Assembly (NCBI RefSeq): GCF_029840635.1
Contig: NZ_JAOCCU010000033.1
Location: 1-64,000, forward strand
Reading direction: 5' to 3'
Length of the DNA: 64,000 nt
Source of the DNA: Mitsuaria sp. GD03876
GTDB taxonomy: Bacteria; Pseudomonadota; Gammaproteobacteria; Burkholderiales; Burkholderiaceae_C
In this document: piece after piece, positions 43,987-52,979 of the stretch
Layout of the letters: the number at the start of each line of letters is the position of its first letter
How positions within the stretch are numbered: the first letter of the stretch is position 1
Notes under the pieces: model-generated
The model's database searches: none
The model's input: only the letters and a program-made list of their open reading frames with translations
Told to the model about the DNA's origin: nothing
Made by a program: the position numbers and the translations under genes

Positions 43987-44018
43987 AAACGACGAAGGCC
44001 CCTTTCGGGGCCTTCGTC
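43987..44018 (-). terminator. Intrinsic terminator of the three-repeat exported protein gene
   Basis: On the minus strand GACGAAGGCCCC-GAAA-GGGGCCTTCGTC (12-bp perfect stem) is followed by GTTTTC. It lies 28 bases after the stop of the repeat protein gene and may also shield the antitoxin module promoter. Confidence 0.85.
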
Positions 44019-44045
44019 ATGCATGCGTCGATCGCGCCGTGATCG

Positions 44046-45056
44046 TCAGGGCAGACGCATCCGATCGCCCTCGCGAGCCTCGGCGGACTGATCGCGACCG
44101 CGGCCGACGCGGTACACCACGCGCAGCGTCTTGCTCTCGCCATACGCCGGATCGCGCCCAGCCAGGTCGTTGTCGACCCGCACGTCCAACGAGCCGCCGC
44201 GGCTGATGTTGCGCAGGCGGTCCGTCACGTCGATGGAACGCAGGCCGCTGCCGTAGGTCGCGCGCACGATCGTCAGCTGATCGCGCCCCGGGTTGTAGCC
44301 GCCGCCCGAGCCCGAACCCGGCCGGCCATCCCAGCCGCCGTTCCATCCCGCCTGGCCCCAGTCGCCACGGCCCCAGCCGGAGAACTGGCTGCCGTCGATC
44401 CACGAGCCCTCGCGGTACTCGAAGGTCCGGATCTGCCCATTGGCGCGGTCGCGGGCGAAGATGCGCAGCGTCTTCGTGCGGCCCACCGCCGGGTCGTCGC
44501 GGAACAGGTCGTTGGTCACCCGCACCCGGGCGTCGCGCCGCGCCAGCTCGCGCAGGCGGCCGGTCACGTCGATGCTCGCGTCGGGAATGCCGTAGCGCGC
44601 GCCGAGGATCGCGTACGCGCCATCGTCACGGCCACCGCCGCCGCCTTCCCAGCCGCCATTGCCGCCGCCCTGGCCCCACTCGCCACCGCGCCAGCCGGTG
44701 AAGTCGTTGCCGTCGATGACGCTGCCTTCCGGGAACTCGAAAGTGCGGGTCTGGCCGTCACGGCTGCGCGCGTAGATGCGCAGCGTCTTCGTCTGGCCGT
44801 AGGCCGGGTCGTTGCCGAAGAACTCGTTGCTCACCCGCACGCGGTCGTCGCGCCGGGCGAGTTCGCGCAGCCGGTCGGTCACGTCCATGTTGCGCTGCGC
44901 CGTGCCGTACCGGGCATTCATGATCTGCCATTGGCCATCGTCGCGCGCGAACGCCGACGTGCCGCTCAGCAGCGAGATCAGCAGCATCGCCGCCATCAGC
45001 AGCGCCCGCGCGATCGCGTGGTGGGGCCGCGTGGCCGGCATCAGGGTTGAAGTCAT
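44046..45056 (-). CDS. Exported protein with three DUF3395-like repeats
   Basis: A 336-residue protein with a signal peptide (LLMAAMLLISLLSG, cleavage after AFA near residue 36). The mature part has three copies of about 80 residues: each begins with ARYG or TYG, has DVTDRLRELARRD or similar, a V-R-V-N-E/D-L/F segment, and PAYGxxKTLRIxAR. Glycine/tryptophan-rich linkers join them. The repeat resembles DUF3395. Its role is unknown, though it is known at the C-terminus of some DnaJ-type and lectin-like proteins. A GTG at 45065 with AGGAGG four bases upstream is a strong alternative start. Confidence 0.75.
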   Translation of the reverse strand: MTSTLMPATRPHHAIARALLMAAMLLISLLSGTSAFARDDGQWQIMNARYGTAQRNMDVTDRLRELARRDDRVRVSNEFFGNDPAYGQTKTLRIYARSRDGQTRTFEFPEGSVIDGNDFTGWRGGEWGQGGGNGGWEGGGGGRDDGAYAILGARYGIPDASIDVTGRLRELARRDARVRVTNDLFRDDPAVGRTKTLRIFARDRANGQIRTFEYREGSWIDGSQFSGWGRGDWGQAGWNGGWDGRPGSGSGGGYNPGRDQLTIVRATYGSGLRSIDVTDRLRNISRGGSLDVRVDNDLAGRDPAYGESKTLRVVYRVGRGRDQSAEAREGDRMRLP

Positions 45057-45209
45057 CGTGTGCACGGTACCTCCTGGTTCGTTCATGTTGTCTGGTGTCC
45101 TGCGGGTCCGCCTTCCTCGACGGCCCCGGCGGGCCGTCGCCCGGGAAGGGCCGGACCTTGCCACAACGGCGTGACGCGGAGGTCGGTAGACGCCCCCCCG
45201 GCCAAGGTG

Positions 45210-45797
45210 TTACGACCGGTCACTCGATGCGCCGAACCGATCGGCCTCGATCTCCGACGCCGGCGCGTACATCACGTCGGAGCGCAGCACGTACTTGACG
45301 CCCGCCGTGACCTCGCTGCCCTCGTGCCAGGTGTCGTGGATGAACAGCAGCGCGGTGCCGGTCTCCGGCTGCACGACGAAGTCCCGGAAGTCGGTGCCGC
45401 CGCCGGCGAAGCCGTCGTTCAGGTAGACCAGGAAGGTCAGCCGGCTGACCCGGCCGTCCTCGCGCCACGGCCCGTCCTTGTGCATGCGGAAGCGCTGCCC
45501 CGGCGAGTACCGGTAGAAGCGCAGGTCCTTGGGCAGTCCCACCGCGCGCTGGCCGTCGAGCTCGGGCAGCGGCAGTCCGCGCAGCCGCTCCCAGAGCCGC
45601 GCGACCCAGTCGGCGCTCTCGACCATCGCGCGCTCGTTGTTGCGGATGTCGGTGAGCATCTTCGGACCGAGGTAGGTCCGCACCGTCGCCGCCTCGAAGC
45701 CGCCCTGCTCGGCCAGCGCGGTCACCTCGGCGCATTCCGCGGGCGACAGGAACCCCGGCACGGTGAAGACGCGGTCGTTGTGGACATGGATCTGCAT
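45210..45797 (-). CDS. 2-oxoglutarate/Fe(II)-dependent oxygenase (prolyl 4-hydroxylase-like)
   Basis: A 195-residue protein with a double-stranded beta-helix fold. The facial triad is visible as HKD in FRMHKDGPWR near residue 105 and the distal His in HDTWHEGSEVTAG near residue 159; the Lys at KYVLRSDVM may hold 2-oxoglutarate. The N-terminus has FLSPAECAEVTALAEQGGFE, standard for P4Hc-type enzymes. The substrate is not known. The start is the ATG at 45797. It is divergent from urtA with a 157-bp spacer. Confidence 0.85.
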   Translation of the reverse strand: MQIHVHNDRVFTVPGFLSPAECAEVTALAEQGGFEAATVRTYLGPKMLTDIRNNERAMVESADWVARLWERLRGLPLPELDGQRAVGLPKDLRFYRYSPGQRFRMHKDGPWREDGRVSRLTFLVYLNDGFAGGGTDFRDFVVQPETGTALLFIHDTWHEGSEVTAGVKYVLRSDVMYAPASEIEADRFGASSDRS

Positions 45798-45954
45798 GGC
45801 CGGCGATTCTCCCCCGGCGTCGCGCCGCCGCCCCACGTACGCCATGTGCCGTATAGGCCGCCCGGCCCCCCGTTCCTAGCATCCGGTCACTTCCCGAAGT
45901 CTTGCGAAGTCCAGCGGCGCCGCCCGGCGCCCTCCCCATCCACCGGAGCCCTCC

Positions 45955-47244
45955 ATGTCCTCGCATCCGACGAAAGCCCCCCGCCGCCTAACGCTCAAGA
46001 CGCTGGCCGTCGCCGGCGCGCTGGCCGGCCTGAACCTCGCCGCCCTGCCCGCCTTCGCCGCCGACACCATCAAGGTCGGCGTGCTGCACAGCCTGTCGGG
46101 CACGATGGCCATCTCCGAGACCGTGCTCAAGGACACCGTCCTGATGGCGATCGACGAGATCAACGCCAAGGGCGGCGTGCTCGGCAAGAAGCTCGAGCCG
46201 GTGGTCGTCGACCCGGCCTCCAACTGGCCGCTCTTCGCCGAGAAGACCCGCCAGCTGCTGACCCAGGACAAGGTCGCGGTGATCTTCGGCTGCTGGACCT
46301 CGGTGTCGCGCAAGTCGGTGCTGCCGGTCGTCGAGGAGCTCAACGGCCTGCTCTTCTACCCGGTGCAGTACGAGGGCGAGGAACTCAGCAAGAACGTCTT
46401 CTACACCGGCGCCGCGCCCAACCAGCAGGCCATCCCCGCCGTCGACTACCTGATGTCCAAGGACGGCGGCGGCGCCAAGCGCTGGGTGCTGCTGGGCACC
46501 GACTACGTCTACCCCCGCACCACCAACAAGATCCTGCGCGCCTACCTCAAGAGCAAGGGCGTGAAGGACTCGGACATCGACGAGAAGTACACCCCCTTCG
46601 GCCACAGCGACTACCAGACCATCGTCGCCGACATCAAGAAGTTCTCCGCCGGCGGCAAGACCGCGGTGGTGTCCACCATCAACGGCGACTCCAACGTGCC
46701 CTTCTACAAGGAACTCGGCAACGCCGGCCTGAAGGCCAAGGACGTGCCGGTGGTCGCGTTCTCGGTCGGCGAGGAGGAACTGCGCGGCGTCGACACCAAG
46801 CCGCTGGTGGGACACCTGGCGGCGTGGAACTACTTCATGTCGATCAAGAACCCGACCAACGACGCGTTCATCAAGAAGTGGTCGGCCTATGCCAAGGCGA
46901 AGAACATCCCGGGCCACAAGGACAAGCCGCTGACCAACGACCCGATGGAGGCCACCTACATCGGCATCAACATGTGGAAGCAGGCCGTCGAGAAGGCCAA
47001 GTCGACCGACGTCGACAAGGTCATCGCGGCGATGGGCGGCCAGACCTTCAGCGCGCCGTCGGGCATCACCTCGACGATGGACGAGAAGAACCACCACCTG
47101 CACAAGTCGGTGTTCATCGGGGAGATCCGCGCGGACGGGCAGTTCAACGTGGTGTGGAAGACGCCGGCGCCGGTGAAGGCCAAGCCGTGGAGCCCGTACA
47201 TCGCGGGCAACGAAGGCAAGCCTGACGAGCCGGTGAAGAAGTAA
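45955..47244 (+). CDS. urtA: Urea ABC transporter substrate-binding protein UrtA
   Basis: A 429-residue periplasmic binding protein. A signal peptide ends at LPAFAADTIK (residue 36). The mature protein has the family sequence KVGVLHSLSGTMAISETVLK, then CWTSVSRKSVLPVVEE and LLFYPVQYEGEE, which line the urea pocket in FmdD/UrtA-type proteins. It is the first gene of the five-gene urea transporter, which feeds the urease encoded about 14 kb away. The ribosome site before the ATG is weak (GGAGCCCTCC). Confidence 0.95.
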   Translation: MSSHPTKAPRRLTLKTLAVAGALAGLNLAALPAFAADTIKVGVLHSLSGTMAISETVLKDTVLMAIDEINAKGGVLGKKLEPVVVDPASNWPLFAEKTRQLLTQDKVAVIFGCWTSVSRKSVLPVVEELNGLLFYPVQYEGEELSKNVFYTGAAPNQQAIPAVDYLMSKDGGGAKRWVLLGTDYVYPRTTNKILRAYLKSKGVKDSDIDEKYTPFGHSDYQTIVADIKKFSAGGKTAVVSTINGDSNVPFYKELGNAGLKAKDVPVVAFSVGEEELRGVDTKPLVGHLAAWNYFMSIKNPTNDAFIKKWSAYAKAKNIPGHKDKPLTNDPMEATYIGINMWKQAVEKAKSTDVDKVIAAMGGQTFSAPSGITSTMDEKNHHLHKSVFIGEIRADGQFNVVWKTPAPVKAKPWSPYIAGNEGKPDEPVKK

Positions 47245-47277
47245 GGCACCGCGCGTCGCGCACGACCCTCACCCCCA

Positions 47278-47302
47278 CCCTCTCCCGCAGTGCGGGAGAG
47301 GG
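47278..47302. repeat. Palindromic intergenic repeat between urtA and urtB
   Basis: CCCTCTCCCGC-agt-GCGGGAGAGGG, a perfect 11-bp stem preceded by CCTCACCCCCA. This wording recurs in intergenic regions of many Burkholderiales and Xanthomonadales as a REP-like element. It may protect or attenuate the urtA message relative to urtB-E. Confidence 0.7.
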
Positions 47303-47324
47303 CGTTGCGAGAGACCGCTTCACC

Positions 47325-48932
47325 ATGATCCAGTTCCTTCGCCGGTGCGCCGCGCTGCTGCCGGTAGCCCTGTTGTCGCTCGCGCCGGTCGCCCACGCGC
47401 TGACGCAGCCGCAGGCGCTCTCCGTCGCGCAGGGCGAGACCGACGACCGCATCGCGGCGATCGGCCGGCTCGTCGCCGCGCCGGACGCGCGCACCGCGGC
47501 GCTGCTGCAGGCGATGGCCGATGAGCGCCTCAAGCTCACACCCGACCACCGCGTGCTGATCGCCGTCGACACCGGCGTCGTCGACGCGGCGACCGGCGCC
47601 GCCGTGGCGCTGGCGCCGGATGCGTTGTCCTCGCTCGAGGACGTGATGCTCAACAACCGGCTGCGTGGAGAGCTCGACGGCGCCCTCGCCGCGCTGCATC
47701 TGTCCAGCGCCGACAAGGGCGAGCGCCTCGCCGCCGCGAAGGCGCTGCTCGACTCCGGCGGCGACGACGGGCGCGTCGCGCTGCTCGACGGCGCGATCGC
47801 CCGGGAACAGGACGGCACCGTCCTCGACGCGCTCAAGCTCGCCCGCGCCGCCGCGCTGGCCGCGAGTCCCGACACCGCGAAGCGCCTCGAGGCCGCGAAG
47901 CTCCTCGGCGAATCCCACAGCCCGGAGACCCGGCTGCTGCTCAACCAGCGCCTGGCCGACGAAGCCGACCCCGAGGTCCAGCGCGCGCTCAAGCGCTCGC
48001 TGCGCGCGGTCGAGGACACCCTGGCCTGGGGCGAACGCCTGGGCGCGCTGTTCACCGGCGTCAGCCTGGCCAGCATCCTGCTGCTGGTCGCGTTGGGCCT
48101 GGCGATCACCTACGGCCTGATGGGCGTGATCAACATGGCCCATGGCGAGCTGATGATGATCGGCGCCTACGCGACCTACCTCGTCCAGGTCGCCTTCCGG
48201 CAATGGCTGCCGGGCGCCTTCGACCTCTACCTGCTCGTGGCGATGCCGGCCGCCTTCCTCGCGTCGGCGCTGGTCGGCGCCGCGCTGGAGCGCAGCGTCA
48301 TCCGCTGGCTCTACGGCCGGCCGCTGGAGACGCTGCTGGCCACCTGGGGCCTGAGCCTGGCGCTGATGCAGGCGGTGCGCTCGCTGTTCGGCGCGCAGAA
48401 CGTGGCCGTCGAGAGCCCGTCGTGGATGGGCGGCTCGCTCGCGCTGCTGCCGGGCCTGGCGCTGCCGACCAACCGGATCGCCATCATCGTCTTCGCGCTG
48501 GCGGTGCTGGGCGGCATGTCGCTGCTGATCGCGCGCACGCGGCTGGGCCTGTTCGTCCGCGCCGTCACGCAGAACCGCCCGATCGCGTCCTGCATGGGCG
48601 TGCCCACCGCCCGCGTGGACACCTACGCCTTCGCGCTCGGCTCCGGCCTGGCCGGACTGGCCGGTTGCGCGCTGAGCCAGGTCGGCAACGTCGGCCCGGA
48701 CCTGGGCCAGAGCTACATCGTCGACGCCTTCATGGTGGTCGTGCTGGGCGGCGTCGGCCAACTGGCCGGCACGGTGCTGGCCGCGCTGGGACTGGGCCTG
48801 GCGAACAAGGCGCTCGAAGGCGTCGTCGGCGCGGTGCTCGCCAAGATCGCCGTGCTGCTGTTCATCATCGTCTTCATCCAGAAGCGCCCGCAGGGGCTGT
48901 TCGCGGTCAAGGGCCGCGCCCAGGAGACCTGA
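47325..48932 (+). CDS. urtB: Urea ABC transporter permease UrtB
   Basis: A 535-residue membrane subunit. Like other UrtB proteins it has a signal peptide (ALLPVALLSLAPVAHA) and a helical periplasmic domain of about 210 residues before the LivH-type permease. Permease sequences include LAITYGLMGVINMAHGELMMIG near residue 263 and DAFMVVVLGGVGQLAGTVLAA near residue 467. It forms the channel with UrtC. The stop abuts the urtC start (TGAATG). Confidence 0.95.
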   Translation: MIQFLRRCAALLPVALLSLAPVAHALTQPQALSVAQGETDDRIAAIGRLVAAPDARTAALLQAMADERLKLTPDHRVLIAVDTGVVDAATGAAVALAPDALSSLEDVMLNNRLRGELDGALAALHLSSADKGERLAAAKALLDSGGDDGRVALLDGAIAREQDGTVLDALKLARAAALAASPDTAKRLEAAKLLGESHSPETRLLLNQRLADEADPEVQRALKRSLRAVEDTLAWGERLGALFTGVSLASILLLVALGLAITYGLMGVINMAHGELMMIGAYATYLVQVAFRQWLPGAFDLYLLVAMPAAFLASALVGAALERSVIRWLYGRPLETLLATWGLSLALMQAVRSLFGAQNVAVESPSWMGGSLALLPGLALPTNRIAIIVFALAVLGGMSLLIARTRLGLFVRAVTQNRPIASCMGVPTARVDTYAFALGSGLAGLAGCALSQVGNVGPDLGQSYIVDAFMVVVLGGVGQLAGTVLAALGLGLANKALEGVVGAVLAKIAVLLFIIVFIQKRPQGLFAVKGRAQET

Positions 48933-50138
48933 ATGCGCGCCGACCCCGACGCCCCCGCCATGACCTCCCCTCCGCCCCTCGCGCCCGCTGCGCCAGCCGC
49001 TGCACGGCCGGACGCCCGCGCCGTGGCGCTGACGCTGCCTCAGCGGCCGGCCCTGCTCAGCCGCGCCGGCTGGCTCGCCGTGCTGGCGGCGCTCACCGTC
49101 GCCTGCGTGCTGCTGCCCGCGCTCAACCTGCTCGTGCCGCCCGGCCATGCGCTGCATGTCGACGGCTACTGGATCAGCCTGCTGGGCAAGTTCTGCTGCT
49201 ACGCGATGTGCGCGCTGGCGATGGACCTGATCTGGGGCTTCGCCGGCATCCTGTCGCTGGGCCACGGCCTGTACTTCGCGCTCGGCGGCTACGCGATGGG
49301 CATGTACCTGATGCGCCAGATCGGCACCGAGGGCCAATCCCGCAGCACGCTGCCGGACTTCATGATCTTCCTGGACTGGAAGGAGCTGCCCTGGCACTGG
49401 GCGCTCAGCGACAGCTTCGCCGCGACGCTGCTGCTGGTGCTGCTGGTGCCGGGCGGGATCGCCTTCGTGTTCGGCTATTTCGCGTTCCGCTCGCGCATCA
49501 AGGGCGTGTACTTCTCCATCATCACGCAGGCGATGACCTACGCCGCGATGCTGCTGTTCTTCCGCAACGAGACCGGCTTCGGCGGCAACAACGGCTTCAC
49601 CGACTTCAAGCGGCTGCTGGGCCTGTCGATCACGACGCCGGGCATGCGCATGGCGCTGTTCGTGCTGAGCGCGCTGGCGCTGGCCGGCTGCGCGCTCGGG
49701 CTGCGCTGGCTGACGCGCGCGAAGTTCGGCCGCGTGCTCGGCGCGGTGCGCGACGCCGAGTCGCGGCTGATGTTCTGCGGCTACTCGCCGCTGCCCTACA
49801 AGCTGGCCGCCTGGGTGCTGTCGGCGCTGATCTGCGGCCTGGCCGGCGCGCTGTATGTGCCGCAGGTCGGGATCATCAACCCCGGCGAGATGAGCGTCGC
49901 CAACTCGATCGAGATCGCCGTCTGGGCCGCCGTCGGCGGGCGCGGCACGCTGGTCGGCCCGATCGCCGGCGCGTTCGCGGTCAACGGCGCCAAGAGCTGG
50001 CTGACGCAGGTCGCACCGGAGTACTGGCTGTACCTGCTGGGCGCGCTGTTCGTCGCGGTGACGCTGTTCATGCCGGACGGCATCGCCGGGCTGCTCAAGC
50101 GCAAGTTCGGGAAGAAGTCCGAGGAGACCGCCCCATGA
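48933..50138 (+). CDS. urtC: Urea ABC transporter permease UrtC
   Basis: A 401-residue LivM-type permease with about ten helices. Conserved: MDLIWGFAGILSLGHGLYFALGGYAMG near residue 92 and FCGYSPLPYKLAAWVLSA near residue 272, and the ending GLLKRKFG. The first 40 residues are Ala/Pro-rich and cytoplasmic; a second ATG ten codons in is an alternative start. The stop overlaps urtD (ATGA). Confidence 0.95.
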   Translation: MRADPDAPAMTSPPPLAPAAPAAARPDARAVALTLPQRPALLSRAGWLAVLAALTVACVLLPALNLLVPPGHALHVDGYWISLLGKFCCYAMCALAMDLIWGFAGILSLGHGLYFALGGYAMGMYLMRQIGTEGQSRSTLPDFMIFLDWKELPWHWALSDSFAATLLLVLLVPGGIAFVFGYFAFRSRIKGVYFSIITQAMTYAAMLLFFRNETGFGGNNGFTDFKRLLGLSITTPGMRMALFVLSALALAGCALGLRWLTRAKFGRVLGAVRDAESRLMFCGYSPLPYKLAAWVLSALICGLAGALYVPQVGIINPGEMSVANSIEIAVWAAVGGRGTLVGPIAGAFAVNGAKSWLTQVAPEYWLYLLGALFVAVTLFMPDGIAGLLKRKFGKKSEETAP

Positions 50139-50971
50139 GCCCCGACCTGCTCGAGCAAGGCAGCGACCGGCTGCGCGCCGCCAGCGGTCCCGGCTACGGC
50201 CGCGTCGTGCTGCCGGGCCAGCTGGACCTGGCGCACGGCCGCATCCTGTACCTGGAGGACGTGCACGTCAGCTTCGACGGCTTCCGCGCGATCAACGGCC
50301 TGTCGATCGACATCGCGCCCGGCGAGCTGCGCTGCATCATCGGCCCCAACGGCGCGGGCAAGACCACGATGATGGATCTCATCACCGGCAAGACCCGGCC
50401 GGACCGCGGCACCGTGTTCTTCGGCGGCACCATCGACCTGCTGCGCCACAGCGAGGCCGAGATCGCGCAGCTCGGCATCGGGCGCAAGTTCCAGCGGCCC
50501 ACCGTGTTCGAGGCGCTCAGCGTGGTGGAGAACCTCGAGCTTGCGCTGCAGGGCTCGCGCGCGCTGCGGGCGTCGCTGTGGGACACGCTGACCGGCGCGC
50601 AGAAGGACCGGCTCGCCGAGGTGCTGACGCTGATCCGGCTGCAGGACCGCATGACGCGCGCGGCCGGGCTGCTGAGCCACGGGCAGAAGCAGTGGCTGGA
50701 GATCGGCATGCTGCTGGTGCAGGACCCGAAGCTGCTGTTGCTGGACGAGCCGGTGGCCGGCATGACCGACCAGGAGACCGAACGCACCGCGGAGCTGATC
50801 CTGACGCTCAAGGGCCGGCACAGCATCGTCGTCGTCGAGCACGACATGGGCTTCGTCGACCGCATCGCGGAGAAGGTCACCGTGCTGGCGGAGGGCTCGG
50901 TCCTGGCCGAAGGCACGCTGGCGCAGGTGCAGGCCGACGAACGCGTGATCGAGGTGTACCTTGGGAGATAG
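50135..50971 (+). CDS. urtD: Urea ABC transporter ATP-binding protein UrtD
   Basis: A 278-residue LivG-type ATPase. Walker A is GPNGAGKTTMMDL near residue 70, the signature LLSHGQKQWLEIG near residue 185 (SHGQK replaces LSGGQ, usual for UrtD), and Walker B LLLLDEPVAGMTDQE follows. It powers urea import with UrtE. A repeat-rich gap of 110 bases separates it from urtE. Confidence 0.95.
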   Translation: MSPDLLEQGSDRLRAASGPGYGRVVLPGQLDLAHGRILYLEDVHVSFDGFRAINGLSIDIAPGELRCIIGPNGAGKTTMMDLITGKTRPDRGTVFFGGTIDLLRHSEAEIAQLGIGRKFQRPTVFEALSVVENLELALQGSRALRASLWDTLTGAQKDRLAEVLTLIRLQDRMTRAAGLLSHGQKQWLEIGMLLVQDPKLLLLDEPVAGMTDQETERTAELILTLKGRHSIVVVEHDMGFVDRIAEKVTVLAEGSVLAEGTLAQVQADERVIEVYLGR

Positions 50972-51050
50972 GACCCACCCCCTGCCGGCTTCGCCGGCCC
51001 CCTCAAGGGGGCGACCCCGATGGCCCGGCGAAGCCGGTTCCATGGGGTCC
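50972..51050. repeat. Palindromic REP-like element between urtD and urtE
   Basis: Outer arms GGACCC/GGGTCC enclose CCGGCTTCGCCGG (50985-50997) and its complement CCGGCGAAGCCGG (51025-51037), with CCCCCT-caa-GGGGGC between. It breaks an otherwise tight operon. It looks like a repetitive extragenic element of Burkholderiales and may act as an mRNA stabiliser or partial terminator. Confidence 0.75.
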
Positions 51051-51081
51051 GCTTGCTTTGATAACGACGAGATGCCATTTC

Positions 51082-51786
51082 ATGCTCATCGCTGAGTCCA
51101 TTCACCAGTACTACGGCGGCTCGCACATCCTGCGCGACGTGTCGGTGAGCGCAACGCCGGGCCGCATCACCGTGCTGCTGGGGCGCAACGGCGTGGGCAA
51201 GACCAGCCTGCTCAAGAGCCTGATGGGGCTGGTGCCGGTCCGCGCGGGCCGCGTGACGCTGGCCGGTGCCGACATCACGCGCGCGACGCCGTACCAGCGC
51301 GCGCGGGCCGGCATCGGCTACGTGCCGCAAGGGCGCGAGATCTTCGCGCGGCTGACGGTCGAGGAGAACCTGCGCATGGGGCTGGCGAGCAAGCCTGGTG
51401 GGACGCCGATCCCGGAGCACCTCTACGCGCTGTTCCCGGTGCTCCAGCAGATGCTGCGGCGCCGCGGCGGCGACCTGTCCGGCGGCCAGCAGCAGCAACT
51501 GGCGATCGCGCGGGCGCTGGCGGCGTCGCCGCGGCTGCTGATCCTGGACGAGCCCACCGAAGGCATCCAGCCGAGCATCATCAAGGACATCGGCCGGGTG
51601 ATCCGGCGGCTCGCCGACGAGGGCCTCGACGGCCACCCGGTCGCGATCCTGCTGTGCGAGCAGTACTACGACTTCGCCGCGGAACTCGCCGACGAGTTCC
51701 TCGTGCTGGAGCGCGGCAGCGTCATCGCGCGGGGCGACCACGCGGCGATGCAGACGCCGGAGATCCGCGGGCTGGTGGCGATCTGA
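51082..51786 (+). CDS. urtE: Urea ABC transporter ATP-binding protein UrtE
   Basis: A 234-residue LivF-type ATPase. Walker A GRNGVGKTSLLKS is near residue 35, the signature DLSGGQQQQLAIARAL near residue 132 and Walker B LLILDEPTEGIQPSI near residue 153; the H-loop histidine is replaced by ILLCEQYYDFA, the UrtE pattern. The N-terminus MLIAESIHQYYGGSHIL is typical. It completes the urea transporter. Confidence 0.95.
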   Translation: MLIAESIHQYYGGSHILRDVSVSATPGRITVLLGRNGVGKTSLLKSLMGLVPVRAGRVTLAGADITRATPYQRARAGIGYVPQGREIFARLTVEENLRMGLASKPGGTPIPEHLYALFPVLQQMLRRRGGDLSGGQQQQLAIARALAASPRLLILDEPTEGIQPSIIKDIGRVIRRLADEGLDGHPVAILLCEQYYDFAAELADEFLVLERGSVIARGDHAAMQTPEIRGLVAI

Positions 51787-51864
51787 GCGCGATCCGAGGG
51801 CCGGCGCCGCCAGCGGTATCGCTTGCCCGCGACGCGCCCTCTCGCCGCTCCGCTCGCGACGGCC

Positions 51865-52854
51865 TCAGTCCGCCTGGATCTTGGCGGCGCTGATGACCTT
51901 GCCCCAGCGCAGGAACTCGGCATCCGAATGCGCCTGCAGTTGCTGCGGATTCATGTAGTCCGCGGTGGCGCCGAGCTCGGCGGCCTTCTTCTTGAACTCG
52001 GGCGTGGCCATGATCTTCTGGATCTCGGCGGTCAGCTTGTCGACGACCGCCTGCGGCACCTTGGCCGGCGCGAACACCGCGAACCACGAGCCCGCGTCCA
52101 GGTTGGGCAGTCCCGCCTGCGCCGCGGTCGGCACGTCGGGCAGCGAGGACAGGCGCTCCTTGCCGGTCACCGCGACCGCGCGCAGCTTGCCCGAGGCGAT
52201 GAAGGGCATGAACGGCGGCGGCGTGCCGAAGGTCAGGTCGACCTGGCCGCCCAGCAGGTCCTGCAGCGCCGGGCCGGTGCCCTTGTAGGGGACGTGGATC
52301 ATCTGGATGCCGGCCTGCTGCTCCAGCATCACGCCGGTGACGTGCTGCAGCGAGCCGTTGCCCGACGACGCGAACGACAGCTTGCCGGGGTTCTTCTTCG
52401 CGTAGGCGAGCAGCTCCGCGGTGGTCTTCGCCGGCACACCCTCGCGCACGACGATCAGCTGCGGCGCGGTCAGCACGTTGGCCACCGGGCGCAGGTCCTT
52501 CAAGTCCCAGGCCGCCTTCTGGATGTGCGGCGTGATCACGTGATACCCGGAGTACTGCATCAGGATCGTGTAGCCGTCCGGCTCCGCGCGCTTGGTCGCG
52601 ATGGCGGCCAGCGCGCCGCTGGCGCCGGAGCGGTTGTCCACCACCACGGTCTGGCCCAGCGCCTTGCCCAGCGGCTCGGCCAGCATGCGCGCGGCGATGT
52701 CCGTGGTGCCGCCCGGCGCGGCGCCGACCAGCATCGTGATCGGCTTGTTGGGGTAAGGCGACTGCGCCTGCGCGGTGGCGACCGGCGCCAGCGCGCCCAG
52801 GGAGGTCGCGCTCAGCGCGGCGGCCGCGACGAGGCGGCGGCGGAGATGGTTCAT
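51865..52854 (-). CDS. Bug/TctC-family periplasmic binding protein
   Basis: A 329-residue protein with a signal peptide (AAAALSATSLGALAPVATA). Bug-family motifs: PNKPITMLVGAAPGGTTDIA near residue 35, GKALGQTVVVDNRSGASG near residue 63, and QMIHVPYKGTGPALQDLLGG near residue 188. Members bind carboxylates (citrate, glutamate, aromatic acids) for tripartite transporters or act as sensors. It is last in a three-gene operon with a CoA-transferase and an HMG-CoA-lyase-family enzyme, so it may take up the acid those enzymes degrade. The TctAB pair at 20.9-22.9 kb could be its membrane partner. Confidence 0.92.
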   Translation of the reverse strand: MNHLRRRLVAAAALSATSLGALAPVATAQAQSPYPNKPITMLVGAAPGGTTDIAARMLAEPLGKALGQTVVVDNRSGASGALAAIATKRAEPDGYTILMQYSGYHVITPHIQKAAWDLKDLRPVANVLTAPQLIVVREGVPAKTTAELLAYAKKNPGKLSFASSGNGSLQHVTGVMLEQQAGIQMIHVPYKGTGPALQDLLGGQVDLTFGTPPPFMPFIASGKLRAVAVTGKERLSSLPDVPTAAQAGLPNLDAGSWFAVFAPAKVPQAVVDKLTAEIQKIMATPEFKKKAAELGATADYMNPQQLQAHSDAEFLRWGKVISAAKIQAD

Positions 52855-52979
52855 GGGTGTCTCCAGGAAGGGCCGCTCGGGGCGGCGTTGTCGTTGATGC
52901 GAATCGGGTGATCGGGAATGGGGGACGGGCGTCCGAAGGGCTCGGGATCGGCGTTAGACCGCCGGCGTGGTCCGGGCGG

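Noticed and set aside
45060..47225. Long plus-strand frame overlapping urtA
   Set aside because: urtA in the other frame has a signal peptide and full family motifs; this frame is Gly/Arg/Gln-rich noise.
46956..49397. 813-codon minus-strand frame opposite urtA-urtC
   Set aside because: Antisense shadow of the urt genes with low-complexity translation.
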